A DNA stretch of 64,000 bases, taken from assembly GCF_022267515.1 (NCBI RefSeq), contig NZ_JAKFGB010000007.1, positions 186,001 to 250,000 on the forward strand, in the 5' to 3' direction. This document shows, one piece after another, positions 11,423 to 19,001 of the stretch. Below the pieces are notes generated by a model that was given only the letters and a program-made list of their open reading frames with translations, had not been told where the DNA came from and searched no databases. Positions within the stretch are counted from its first letter, which is position 1; every line of letters begins with the position of its first letter. This DNA comes from Rubinisphaera margarita (GTDB taxonomy: Bacteria; Planctomycetota; Planctomycetia; Planctomycetales; Planctomycetaceae). The position numbers were made by a program, and so were the translations under genes.

Positions 11423-11959
11423 GTGAATCAGACGTCCCCCAATCCTGATGAAGCACAAACTCCAGACCTTGTTCGCCCCAAAAAGGGAAGCATTTTCCGC
11501 CGCATCATCGTGGTGGCGATTATCGTGTTTCTGGCTCTGCAGCTCGCGCCGGTAGACCGCCACAACCCCGAGGTTGTCGCCGATATCAATGCTCCGGACG
11601 ATGTGAAGCACATTCTTCGCCGCGCCTGCTACGACTGTCATTCGAACGAAACCAAGTGGCCCTGGTACAGCTACATCGCCCCGGGCTCGTGGCTGATGGC
11701 CAAGGATGTTCGCGAAGGCCGCGACTATCTGAATTTCTCGGAATGGGGCGACTACTACGAAGCCGAAGAAACGCCCGAATTTTTCCTGGACGAATGCTGG
11801 GGCTCGATCGAGAACGGGGAGATGCCGCTCTGGTTCTATATCCCGATGCATCCGGAAGCCAAACTGACGGAAGAAGACCTGGCCGTGCTGCGAAAGTGGT
11901 GCCAGATCGACGAGTCGCTGGCCGAGAATGAAACGGAGTCGGAAGACGATTCCGAATAG
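11423..11959 (+). CDS. Membrane-anchored haem-binding domain protein (CxxCH)
   Basis: 178 residues. The start is a GTG preceded by a strong AGGAGG (11412-11417). One membrane helix (about 27-42) anchors an exported domain that begins with C69-Y-D-C72-H73 followed by SNETKWPWYSYIAPGSWLM, the hallmark of the 'haem-binding domain' family (c-type-like CxxCH, then a conserved W-P-W-Y). EMPLWFY-x-x-MHPEAKLT near 130-150 is also typical. The tail is acidic. Probable role: periplasmic cytochrome-like electron carrier or sensor; partners unknown. acpS follows 34 nt later. Confidence 0.85.
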   Translation: MNQTSPNPDEAQTPDLVRPKKGSIFRRIIVVAIIVFLALQLAPVDRHNPEVVADINAPDDVKHILRRACYDCHSNETKWPWYSYIAPGSWLMAKDVREGRDYLNFSEWGDYYEAEETPEFFLDECWGSIENGEMPLWFYIPMHPEAKLTEEDLAVLRKWCQIDESLAENETESEDDSE

Positions 11960-11993
11960 ACGTCCCGACGCGGCGCGAGCTGAAAAGACCCCC

Positions 11994-12377
11994 ATGCAGA
12001 TTCTCGGACTCGGGACCGACATTGTCGAAATCAGTCGCATTGCGAGCATGATTGACCGGCACGCTGATCATTTTCTCGACCGGACATTCAGCAAGTCCGA
12101 GATCGAATACTGTTCGACCAAGAAGAATGCGACGCAGCATTACGCCGGCCGGTGGGCCGCCAAAGAAGCGGTCATGAAATCCTTCGGCACGGGCTTCGTG
12201 AAGGGGATTCACTGGACCGAGATCGAAGTGATCTCGCAACCCTCAGGCCGCCCGGATGTGCGTCTGTCAGGTGACACCGAACGGTTCGCCGCGGACTGCG
12301 GCATCGCGAAAATCCTCCTCTCGATTTCCCACGGCAAAGAATACGCAACCGCGACTGCGATCGCGTGCTCTGAATAG
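11994..12377 (+). CDS. acpS: Holo-[acyl-carrier-protein] synthase
   Basis: 127 residues from the ATG at 11994. The longer in-frame start at 11928 overlaps the previous gene and adds a basic tail foreign to the family. The two magnesium-binding motifs are present: GLGTDIVEI with D9, and GRWAAKEAVMKSFGTG with E58. The family is about 120-126 residues long, so this is full length. It transfers 4'-phosphopantetheine from CoA to the conserved Ser of ACP. An ACP gene is present in the window at 47.6 kb. Confidence 0.95.
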   Translation: MQILGLGTDIVEISRIASMIDRHADHFLDRTFSKSEIEYCSTKKNATQHYAGRWAAKEAVMKSFGTGFVKGIHWTEIEVISQPSGRPDVRLSGDTERFAADCGIAKILLSISHGKEYATATAIACSE

Positions 12378-12474
12378 CGCCCATCGTGACTGAAAGGCGC
12401 CACAGCTGGGACATGAAGGAGCGAACGGACGCTGATTCCCCGGTCAATTTACGCATTCCGCCGACGAGTCCTCT

Positions 12475-13164
12475 ATGCCTGACACCGCCTCCATCGTCGA
12501 TCTGAAGCAGCTTCGGTACGAAACCGCCAACCGACAGTTTCAGTTGCAAGTCGACTCGTTTCATCTCGGAAGCGGAGAGTCGCTCGCCATCACGGGCAAG
12601 AGCGGATCAGGCAAGACAACCTTGTTGTCGCTGATCGCGGGGCTCGAATCGCCGACATCGGGATCGATTCGAATTCAGGATGAAGAGTTGAGTCAGCTTT
12701 CGACCGAACAGCGGAACCGGTTTCGCCTGCAACGACTGGGCATCATCTTCCAGGACTTCAGGCTCATCGAGTACCTCACGCTTCAGGACAACATTTCGGT
12801 CACGCTGAGACTTGGAGAAGTCGCGGACAAAGCGGCGAATTGCGATCGGGTTCAGAAACTGGCGGAGCAGTTCGAGATCGGACACCTGCTCAAGCGGTAT
12901 CCGCATCAGGTCTCGCATGGTGAACGTCAGCGAGCCGCGATCGCACGAGCGTTGTTTCATGATCCGGCACTGATCCTGGCCGACGAACCGACGGGAAATC
13001 TCGATCCCGCAACCGCTGCGATCGTGCTTGATCTGCTGCTTCGCGTGGCAAAAGAAGGCGATCATGCCCTGCTTCTGGTCACGCACGATCATTCCTGCCT
13101 CGACCGATTCGATCGCACAATCGACATGTCGTCACTCAACAGTGCAGCAACCGCTCATGCCTGA
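12475..13164 (+). CDS. ABC transporter ATP-binding protein (LolD/MacB-like)
   Basis: 229 residues. Walker A is GKSGSGKTT (41-49), the Q-loop is IIFQDFRL, the signature is VSHGERQR (a variant of LSGGQ), Walker B is LILADEPTGNLD and the switch His is in VTHDHS. Length and the DEPTGNLD box point to the MacB/LolD/FtsE group, which pairs with FtsX-like permeases. No such permease is adjacent. The neighbour is a convergent metal-type permease of a different ABC class, so the partner is probably elsewhere. The last 10 bp overlap the 3' end of that convergent gene. Confidence 0.9.
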   Translation: MPDTASIVDLKQLRYETANRQFQLQVDSFHLGSGESLAITGKSGSGKTTLLSLIAGLESPTSGSIRIQDEELSQLSTEQRNRFRLQRLGIIFQDFRLIEYLTLQDNISVTLRLGEVADKAANCDRVQKLAEQFEIGHLLKRYPHQVSHGERQRAAIARALFHDPALILADEPTGNLDPATAAIVLDLLLRVAKEGDHALLLVTHDHSCLDRFDRTIDMSSLNSAATAHA

Positions 13165-14027
13165 GTGGAGTGTTCGCTCGCATCCTGAAACCGGATCGAC
13201 TGTCGGATCGCCAGGCTGATGACGTAACAGGCCGTCGCCACAAGAACGGTTGTCGCCCCGGCGGGAACCCGGGTGTCGAGCGAGGAGAACACGGCTCCTG
13301 CTGCAGCCGAACCCGCTCCGATGAAAGCCGCGATCACAATGATCACTCGCAAATGATCGGACCAGAGGCGGGCGGTTACGGCGGGCGTTATCAGCAGAGC
13401 CACAATCATCACCACTCCGATGGCCGGCAACCCGACGACAATCGTCGTCGTCAGCAGCAACAGATGCATCCAGTCGATCCACACGGTCGGCAATCCCTGC
13501 ACAGACAGAAAACCGGAATCGAAGGCGACGCCAACACTGAGTCGGAACGTTAACGCCACGACGAGAACAGTGCAGATGCAGACCGCCCCGATCAGGTAGA
13601 CATCGCGAATCAGCAGACTGCCTGGCGAACCAAACAGAAAGGCATCGAAACCGCCCCCCCCCGTGAACTGTCCGCTGTTCTGAATCATTCTTCGGAGCAC
13701 GACCCCGGCTCCAAAGAAGACGCTCAATACGCCGGCGACTGCGGTCTCGGTTTGGGTCCGGCTGATTCTTGGCAACAGTCGAATCAGAAAGACCGCCAGC
13801 AATCCCGTGAGAAAAGCCCCGGCAAACTGCAGCAGTAAATGCTGCCCGCCGGCCAGCCAGTATCCTATGCACACGCCCGGCAATGCCGCATGAGCCAGGG
13901 CATCTCCGGTCAGAGCCCGCCTTCGCAGAACGGCAAACGTGCCGACTACTCCGCAAGTCGCTCCCACGAGAGCGGTGCCCATGAGGACCACGGAGGTGTT
14001 GTAGGGAAGGCCGAACAAAGGAAACAA
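13155..14027 (-). CDS. Zinc/manganese-type ABC transporter permease (ABC-3 family, ZnuB/TroC-like)
   Basis: 290 residues with about eight hydrophobic helices. The start region VLMGTALVGATCGVVGTFAVLRRRALTGDALAHAALPG matches the ABC-3 pattern (shown here in pieces: GVVGTFAVLRR, GDALAHAALPGV). AIGVVMIVALLITPAVTARL near residues 210-230 is the conserved late helix. The start is a TTG at 14027; the frame opens only 14 codons earlier, after a stop, with no ATG. Known function: import of Zn2+, Mn2+ or Fe2+ with a binding protein and an ATPase. Neither partner is nearby, so it may use components encoded elsewhere. Confidence 0.85.
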   Translation of the reverse strand: MFPLFGLPYNTSVVLMGTALVGATCGVVGTFAVLRRRALTGDALAHAALPGVCIGYWLAGGQHLLLQFAGAFLTGLLAVFLIRLLPRISRTQTETAVAGVLSVFFGAGVVLRRMIQNSGQFTGGGGFDAFLFGSPGSLLIRDVYLIGAVCICTVLVVALTFRLSVGVAFDSGFLSVQGLPTVWIDWMHLLLLTTTIVVGLPAIGVVMIVALLITPAVTARLWSDHLRVIIVIAAFIGAGSAAAGAVFSSLDTRVPAGATTVLVATACYVISLAIRQSIRFQDASEHSTQA

Positions 14028-14117
14028 CTTTCGACGAACTGGCGGAAGAAGCAGGATTGCCCGTTCATCTTAGACGCCATCGGAGTCGCTTGCGAGAGTC
14101 GCTAACACCAACCGGTT

Positions 14118-14157
14118 AAACAAAAACACCGTCGATGCGTCCCACGCATCGACGGTG
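14118..14157 (-). terminator. Rho-independent terminator of the sigma factor gene
   Basis: CACCGTCGATGCGT (14127-14140) and ACGCATCGACGGTG (14144-14157) form a perfect 14-bp stem with a CCC loop. On the minus strand the stem is followed by TTTTTGTTT (14126-14118). It lies 55 nt after the stop of the sigma gene. Confidence 0.9.
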
Positions 14158-14212
14158 CGATCCCAAGTTGACCCCAAGGGATAGAGAGAGTTCAGGCTCA
14201 GGTCGTCTGGTT

Positions 14213-15070
14213 TCAGTCGCCGAGTAGTCCGCGGTTCAGGCGGTTGAGTGCTTCCTGTTCGATCTGACGGACGCGTTCCCGGGTCAGTCCAAGTGACTCG
14301 CCGATCTGCTTCAGCGTTTTTGGCTCCTCGTCTTCCAGGCCGAACCGCATCCGGAGAATTGTCGCCTGGCGATCCTCCATTTCATCGAGCATGCGGTAGA
14401 CGTGCTTCAGATTATCGGCATTGAGCAGATCGGCTTCCGGTCCGTCTTCGCGAGTATCGGCAACCATCTCGCCGAGCGACCAGCCGTTTTCGTCGTCGTC
14501 AGACTGCGGTGTTGTGTTGTAGAGTTGAATCGCTTTCTTGACGATGCCAAGTTTCTTCTTCGGAATGTCGAGTTCGCGGGCCACTTCTTCAGCGGTCGGC
14601 GTGCGATTCAGTTCGTCCTGCAGACGGGCGGTCGCCTTTCGCCATTTCGAAAGCAGTTCCACCATATAGGCGGGAATCCGAATCGTCTTGGCGCAGTTGA
14701 CCAGAGCCCGTTTGATCGATTGCTTGATCCAGTAGCTGGCGTAGGTACTGAACCGCGTATTCATGTCGGGGTCGAACCCTTCGACGGCTCGCAGCAGTCC
14801 GAGGTTCCCCTCTTCGATCAAGTCCTGCAGCGGCAGGCCTTTGCTCGAATAGCCGCGAGCGATGTTCACGACCAGTCGCAGGTTGGCGCGGACCATGCGA
14901 TCGCGGGCTTCGACATCGCCCATGGCGATGCGGCGGGCCAGATCCTTTTCCTCGTCGGCTGTCAACAGAGCCGTCTCGTTGATCTCACGCAGGTAAGTTT
15001 CGAGAGGGTTCTGAACCGACGACGATAACCGTCGGCGGCGGGTCCGGGGACGCAAAGGAGTGCGAGTCAT
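14213..15070 (-). CDS. RNA polymerase sigma factor of the RpoD/SigA group (short, group 1/2)
   Basis: 285 residues without the region 1.1 extension. Region 1.2 is NPLETYLREI. Region 2 holds DLIEEGNLGLLRAVEGFDP and RFSTYASYWIKQSIKRAL (the -10 recognition helix). Region 3 follows (RTPTAEEVARELDI). Region 4.2 is the helix-turn-helix KQIGESLGLTRERVRQIEQEAL. The short acidic N-terminus and length suit a group 2 factor or a compact housekeeping sigma. It ends at a strong terminator. A small possible ORF lies just upstream. Confidence 0.95.
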   Translation of the reverse strand: MTRTPLRPRTRRRRLSSSVQNPLETYLREINETALLTADEEKDLARRIAMGDVEARDRMVRANLRLVVNIARGYSSKGLPLQDLIEEGNLGLLRAVEGFDPDMNTRFSTYASYWIKQSIKRALVNCAKTIRIPAYMVELLSKWRKATARLQDELNRTPTAEEVARELDIPKKKLGIVKKAIQLYNTTPQSDDDENGWSLGEMVADTREDGPEADLLNADNLKHVYRMLDEMEDRQATILRMRFGLEDEEPKTLKQIGESLGLTRERVRQIEQEALNRLNRGLLGD

Positions 15071-15080
15071 GACAAGGCTT

Positions 15081-15269
15081 TCATTTTACTCTGAAACCGA
15101 TCATCGCGGTTTCGGTCGGCGGCGTCGAGATTATGTGATAACCGTATTGACGTCGTTGTCCCACACGAGCGGCCATCATCGAACTTGCGTCCTGCAAAGC
15201 GTACTGGTAGAGCTTGTATCGTCGCCGCCCCAACGACGACTGCACAGCGGACGTGTCGAAATCCCCCAT
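15081..15269 (-). CDS. Possible small ORF just upstream of the sigma gene
   Basis: 62 codons from an ATG at 15269 (MGDFDTSAVQSS...), ending 10 nt before the sigma factor start on the same strand. The peptide is basic and Tyr/Gln-rich in the middle (RRRYKLYQYALQDASSMM) with no membrane segment. No family is recognised and the ribosome site is weak, so it may not be translated. The remaining DNA up to 15573 shows no other gene. Confidence 0.3.
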   Translation of the reverse strand: MGDFDTSAVQSSLGRRRYKLYQYALQDASSMMAARVGQRRQYGYHIISTPPTETAMIGFRVK

Positions 15270-15573
15270 GTTCGAAGACGCCCCGGCAGTCACAGCAATC
15301 GTGCCAGCCTTTCATAATGTTCCGTCGCGGACTACTCGCAACAGCCATGCCGAAGCCGTCGATTGCACGCGTTCCCGCATTGCACTCAATCCACCGTCGA
15401 TAGCGGATTGGCCGATTATGTCGGCTGTCGGTATCAGAACGTTTGCTCCATGAAACGGAGACGTTGCCCACCTGCCACAAGGGAGCTCTCTGCATCTCCG
15501 TCGATGCCCAACCGGGACACGAACCAGCAGAAAGTGTTCGCGGAGTGCCTGCCTCTCTGGCAGTGCAGCGGAC

Positions 15574-16455
15574 CTACTCTTCGTAGAGCGGGTGGATCTT
15601 CTTCATGTCCGTCAGTCGGATCGCCACCATATAGCGTCGGGGGCGTTGAGCATTGCGATTGACGAAGAAGGTTTCCCCAAGCTTGCCAGCGGCTGAGCTG
15701 TCCGCCGAAATCACGAGCATCTCCCCGACATTCATCGTGACAGTGAACTCGAGATTGCGAAGCTGTTCGATGTGCTGGCCGCCTTCGTACTGGAACTCGG
15801 TTCGACCGGCGACAGGCCGCAGCTGTGCCAGACCGTGGTGCAGCTCAGGCATCAGATGCAGACGCACCCAGCCATCCTGAAGTCGTTCCACTTCCGCCTG
15901 CAGCACGCCGTGCGCGTTCTCAAGGACTTTCTCTTCTTCTTCGTCGGGCAGTCGCACCTTCACTTGGGGAGCGGGCAAACTGGTTTGAATCGCCGTGGTT
16001 CCGCCCGAAGGCAGAAAGGTACGACGTCCGATCAGATCAGTATGTCGGGACGTACCGGCTGCATCGGTCAGATCGTTCTTCAGACCGAGCAATCTCTGCA
16101 GTGTCCGGGGAGGCGTCATGCCGACGAGTCCAACGCGGAATCCGTACTCGCGAAGTTTCGAACGGGTCTTGAGATCGACGGTGCCGACCTGGTCGACATC
16201 ATCCCAAACCAGTTGAGAGAGCAGCGGATCTTCAGCGTCGCGTTCGACATAAACAATATCGAGCTGCACGGTGTCCATGCCGGGCCGTAACGGTGGCAGA
16301 AAGGACTGCCCGTCGGGGGCGGTGTTGGTCACCGAGGTCTGACAACCACACAACGACAACGCAAACGGAACCATACCCCGGAGAAAATCTCGCCGGTGAA
16401 TGTGTTCGCTGGCCTTGCGGGAGCTGGGTGGTGGAACAGGCATAAAAAAGGTCAT
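15574..16455 (-). CDS. Putative lipoprotein with Tat-like motif and lipobox, function unknown
   Basis: 293 residues. Near the N-terminus HRRDFLRG is a twin-arginine-like motif, followed by a hydrophobic stretch and the lipobox LSLCGC, so the mature protein probably starts at a lipidated Cys near residue 36-38. The mature part shows no enzyme motif. It contains VERDAEDPLLSQLVWDDVDQ and repeated short hydrophobic/charged strands such as FTVTMNVGEMLVISA. ATG starts at 16455 and, two residues before the hydrophobic run, near 16371 are both possible; only the first keeps the twin-Arg motif. Confidence 0.65.
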   Translation of the reverse strand: MTFFMPVPPPSSRKASEHIHRRDFLRGMVPFALSLCGCQTSVTNTAPDGQSFLPPLRPGMDTVQLDIVYVERDAEDPLLSQLVWDDVDQVGTVDLKTRSKLREYGFRVGLVGMTPPRTLQRLLGLKNDLTDAAGTSRHTDLIGRRTFLPSGGTTAIQTSLPAPQVKVRLPDEEEEKVLENAHGVLQAEVERLQDGWVRLHLMPELHHGLAQLRPVAGRTEFQYEGGQHIEQLRNLEFTVTMNVGEMLVISADSSAAGKLGETFFVNRNAQRPRRYMVAIRLTDMKKIHPLYEE

Positions 16456-16612
16456 TTCGGGGCCATGCGGGGGACCCCGAGATTTCCTGAGGGGGGGGAG
16501 GGATTCAATTGGTTGAGCGAATGCTCTGTGAGGAAGGTGAGGGCCTTGTACGGCGGATTCGCCACGACTGTCAACGAAAGTTGAAATGAAGGAATCGTGC
16601 GAAAGAAATACA

Positions 16613-16663
16613 AAAACGCCACGGCTCGACCTGAATCAATGTCAGATCGATACGTGGCGTTTC
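16613..16663 (-). terminator. Rho-independent terminator downstream of the DksA-like gene
   Basis: The arms AAACGCCACG (16615-16624) and CGTGGCGTTT (16654-16663) pair over 10 bp. Inside, TCGA and CTGA pair with TCAG and TCGA. On the minus strand a run of five T lies at the 3' foot (16617-16613). It lies 41-91 nt after the stop of the DksA-like gene. Confidence 0.75.
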
Positions 16664-16703
16664 TGTCGCATGGCAGCGGCGGAGAAAACTCCGAGCCGTC
16701 GAT

Positions 16704-17054
16704 TTACCAGTTCGAGCCCTGCTCTTCCATGGCGCGCTGGGCTTCAACGGAATAGCGTGTCAGCGGCATCGCTTCGAGACGAGCGATCGGAATCGGACGT
16801 CCAGAGACTTCACAGACACCATACTCTCCTTCGTGGAACTTCTTCAGAGCCGATTCGATCTCGGAGAGTTCGTCTGCTTCCATGGAAATCAGGTGTGTAT
16901 TCAAGTCGCTGGAGACGTTGTATTGGGCAATGTCCGCTGCGTCACCGATGGCTGAATCATTGCTGCTGTACGATCCTCCCGCGCGGCGGCGGAGTTCATC
17001 ACGTCGAGCGAGGAGTTGTGCCCTCAGTCTTTCCAAACGTTCTGTACGAGTCAC
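16704..17054 (-). CDS. DksA/TraR-family regulator with degenerate zinc finger
   Basis: 116 residues. A coiled-coil N-terminus (TERLERLRAQLLARRDELRRR in pieces) leads to the tip GDAADIA, which keeps the D-x-x-D-x-A pattern (D38, D41, A43) used by DksA inside the RNA polymerase secondary channel. The C-terminal finger keeps the spacing and the RPIPIARLEAMP core, but only C81 remains of four cysteines; the others are Ser84, Ser102 and Ala105. Zinc binding is therefore unlikely. I infer a DksA-type transcription factor folded without zinc. A terminator lies downstream. Confidence 0.85.
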   Translation of the reverse strand: MTRTERLERLRAQLLARRDELRRRAGGSYSSNDSAIGDAADIAQYNVSSDLNTHLISMEADELSEIESALKKFHEGEYGVCEVSGRPIPIARLEAMPLTRYSVEAQRAMEEQGSNW

Positions 17055-17365
17055 GGGTGCTAGCTTTCTGGTTGCCTGTTAGTTTCTACGGTTCCTGTTC
17101 TTCCGTCGCGGGTCTGCTTGAGAACGCGTGCTGCATTGGCGACCCGCAGCGGGCAGGGTATGATCAACAACCACCAATGCGAATGCAAGTCCGCAGAGGT
17201 CTGTTCATCCGCACATTGGCAGGAAAAAATGATCGCCCCCGGCAATATTGTTTACGCCTCCCGAGCGGTTTTCATTGGTTATTTAACTCGGACGCTCCAG
17301 ATTTCCTAAATCTCGGCCGCCCGGACTGAACAGAAAATTGATCGTTGACACTTGGGATTTTCTTA

Positions 17366-17395
17366 TTGGGAATCCCTCGCGAGCCGGAATATACT
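17366..17395 (+). promoter_or_regulatory. Candidate promoter of the 17.4-kb sulfatase
   Basis: TTGGGA (17366-17371) and TATACT (17390-17395) are 18 bp apart. A start near 17402 would leave a leader of about 25 nt. This rules out the more upstream in-frame ATG at 17352 as the usual start. A TTGACA at 17345 is too far from TATACT to pair with it. The upstream gap 17055-17365 contains no gene. Confidence 0.5.
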
Positions 17396-17411
17396 GAACT
17401 TTGAACAGTTA

Positions 17412-17420
17412 CAGGGGGAG
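17412..17420 (+). promoter_or_regulatory. Shine-Dalgarno site that fixes a GTG start
   Basis: The run CAGGGGGAG ends 6 nt before the GTG at 17427 and is far better than anything before the ATGs at 17352, 17451 or 17460. Together with the promoter at 17366-17395 it favours GTG 17427 as the start of the sulfatase. Confidence 0.6.
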
Positions 17421-17426
17421 TCCTTC

Positions 17427-19001
17427 GTGGAGTCTCTCCCAAAACTTTGGATGAATCTTATGAAGTTTCTCTCCTCGTCCCCCGGATTGTTCCTGGCACT
17501 CTGGAGCGTGTTCGCCATCGTTTCCGAGAGCCCGGCAGATGATGACCGGCCCAATGTGCTTTTTGTCATCAGTGACGACCAAAGCTGGCTTCATGCCTCC
17601 GCTTATGGCACGACGGGAATTGAAACGCCAGGCTTTGATCGAGTAGCGAAGGCGGGTGCCCTGTTCAACAATGCGATCGCCGCATCACCGGGGTGCAGCC
17701 CCTGCCGCGCTGCCATTTTGACCGGTCGTCACACCTGGCAGATCGAAGAAGCGGGGACCCACGCCAGTTCGTTTCCGAAGAAGTATCCGGTATTCACGGA
17801 CCTGCTCGCATCAAGTGGCTATCACGTCGGTTACACCGGGAAAGGCTGGGGGCCGGGCAACTACAAAATTTCCGGCTGGGAGCAGAATCCCGCTGGTCCC
17901 AGCTACTCGAAGCGGAAAACCAAAGATCACCCTCCGAAGTCCAGCAACCTCGACTACTCGGCGAACTTCGAAGATTTCCTCAGTGAAAAAGAGGAAGACC
18001 AGCCCTTCCTGTTCTGGTTTGGTGCCCAGGAACCGCATCGCCCGTATGAAGTCGGCCTCGGCAAACAAAAGGGACGCGATGTCGCGTCCGTGGAAGTTCC
18101 TCCGTTTCTTCCCGACCGCGAAGAGATCCGCTCCGATGTCCTCGATTACTACATCGAAATCGAATATTACGACTCGCATCTCGTGCGGATGCTCGACCTG
18201 CTCGAGGAACGGGGCGAGCTGAATAACACTGTCGTCATCGTTACCTCGGATAACGGCATGCCGTTCCCCCGAGCCAAGGCCAACTGCTACGAGTATGGCA
18301 TCCACATGCCACTGGCCATCTGCTGGCCGGAGAAGATGCCGGGCGGTCGAACAGTTGATGACCTGATCGGCTTTGTCGACATCACAGCGACTATTCTGGA
18401 CGTGGCGGGCGTTGAATATCCTGATAACCCGTTCGGACTTTCCGGGAAGAGCTTTCAGGATCTGCTTGTGAGCAAGAAGTCTGGCGTCCTGGATCCGTCG
18501 CGAAAAGCGGTCTATTCGGCGCGGGAACGTCACTCCTCTTCGCGTTATAATAATCTGACGTACCCTCAACGGGCGATCCGCACTTCGAAGTACCTGTTGA
18601 TTCACAATTTCCGGCCTGAACGATGGCCGGCTGGGGCCCCCCAGGTTCTCGAGAAGGAAGGTCGCCCCGGGCCGCCGCACGGCGGGTATCATGACATCGA
18701 CGCCGGTCCGTCGCTCAGTTTTCTGGTCGACAACCGCGACGACTCCGAGATCAGCCCGTACTTTCACATGGCGGTCGACAGGCGGCCTGAATTTGAATTG
18801 TTCAATATCGAGTCGGATCCTGGCTGCCTCAAGAATCTCGTCGACGATCCCAAATCGCGGCAAACTCTGCAGCAGCTGGCCAGCCAGCTCAATGACTACC
18901 TGAAGAAAACGGGTGACCCGCGGGTTCTCGATGGAGGTGACATCTATGAGAGCTATATCCGCTACAGCCACATCCGCAGCTTCCCTCCTCCGGAAGAATA
19001 A
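17427..19001 (+). CDS. Secreted sulfatase (C-S-P-C-R type signature)
   Basis: 524 residues from GTG 17427. A hydrophobic signal segment (LFLALWSVFAIVS, about 21-33) precedes the core RPNVLFVISDDQSW. The modification signature is C90-S-P-C-R, which satisfies C-x-P-x-R. TGKGWGPGNY, FWFGAQEPHRPYE and VTSDNGMP carry conserved metal and substrate residues of the family, and NNTVVIVTSDNG is the late core strand. It is probably periplasmic or extracellular and cleaves sulfate from polysaccharides; the substrate is unknown. The end of the gene overlaps the next gene by 56 bp, so the two are translationally linked. Confidence 0.9.
   Translation: MESLPKLWMNLMKFLSSSPGLFLALWSVFAIVSESPADDDRPNVLFVISDDQSWLHASAYGTTGIETPGFDRVAKAGALFNNAIAASPGCSPCRAAILTGRHTWQIEEAGTHASSFPKKYPVFTDLLASSGYHVGYTGKGWGPGNYKISGWEQNPAGPSYSKRKTKDHPPKSSNLDYSANFEDFLSEKEEDQPFLFWFGAQEPHRPYEVGLGKQKGRDVASVEVPPFLPDREEIRSDVLDYYIEIEYYDSHLVRMLDLLEERGELNNTVVIVTSDNGMPFPRAKANCYEYGIHMPLAICWPEKMPGGRTVDDLIGFVDITATILDVAGVEYPDNPFGLSGKSFQDLLVSKKSGVLDPSRKAVYSARERHSSSRYNNLTYPQRAIRTSKYLLIHNFRPERWPAGAPQVLEKEGRPGPPHGGYHDIDAGPSLSFLVDNRDDSEISPYFHMAVDRRPEFELFNIESDPGCLKNLVDDPKSRQTLQQLASQLNDYLKKTGDPRVLDGGDIYESYIRYSHIRSFPPPEE

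Noticed and set aside
17345..17373. Perfect TTGACA as a -35 box for the sulfatase
   Set aside because: No acceptable -10 hexamer lies 16-18 bp downstream; TTGGGA with TATACT fits better.
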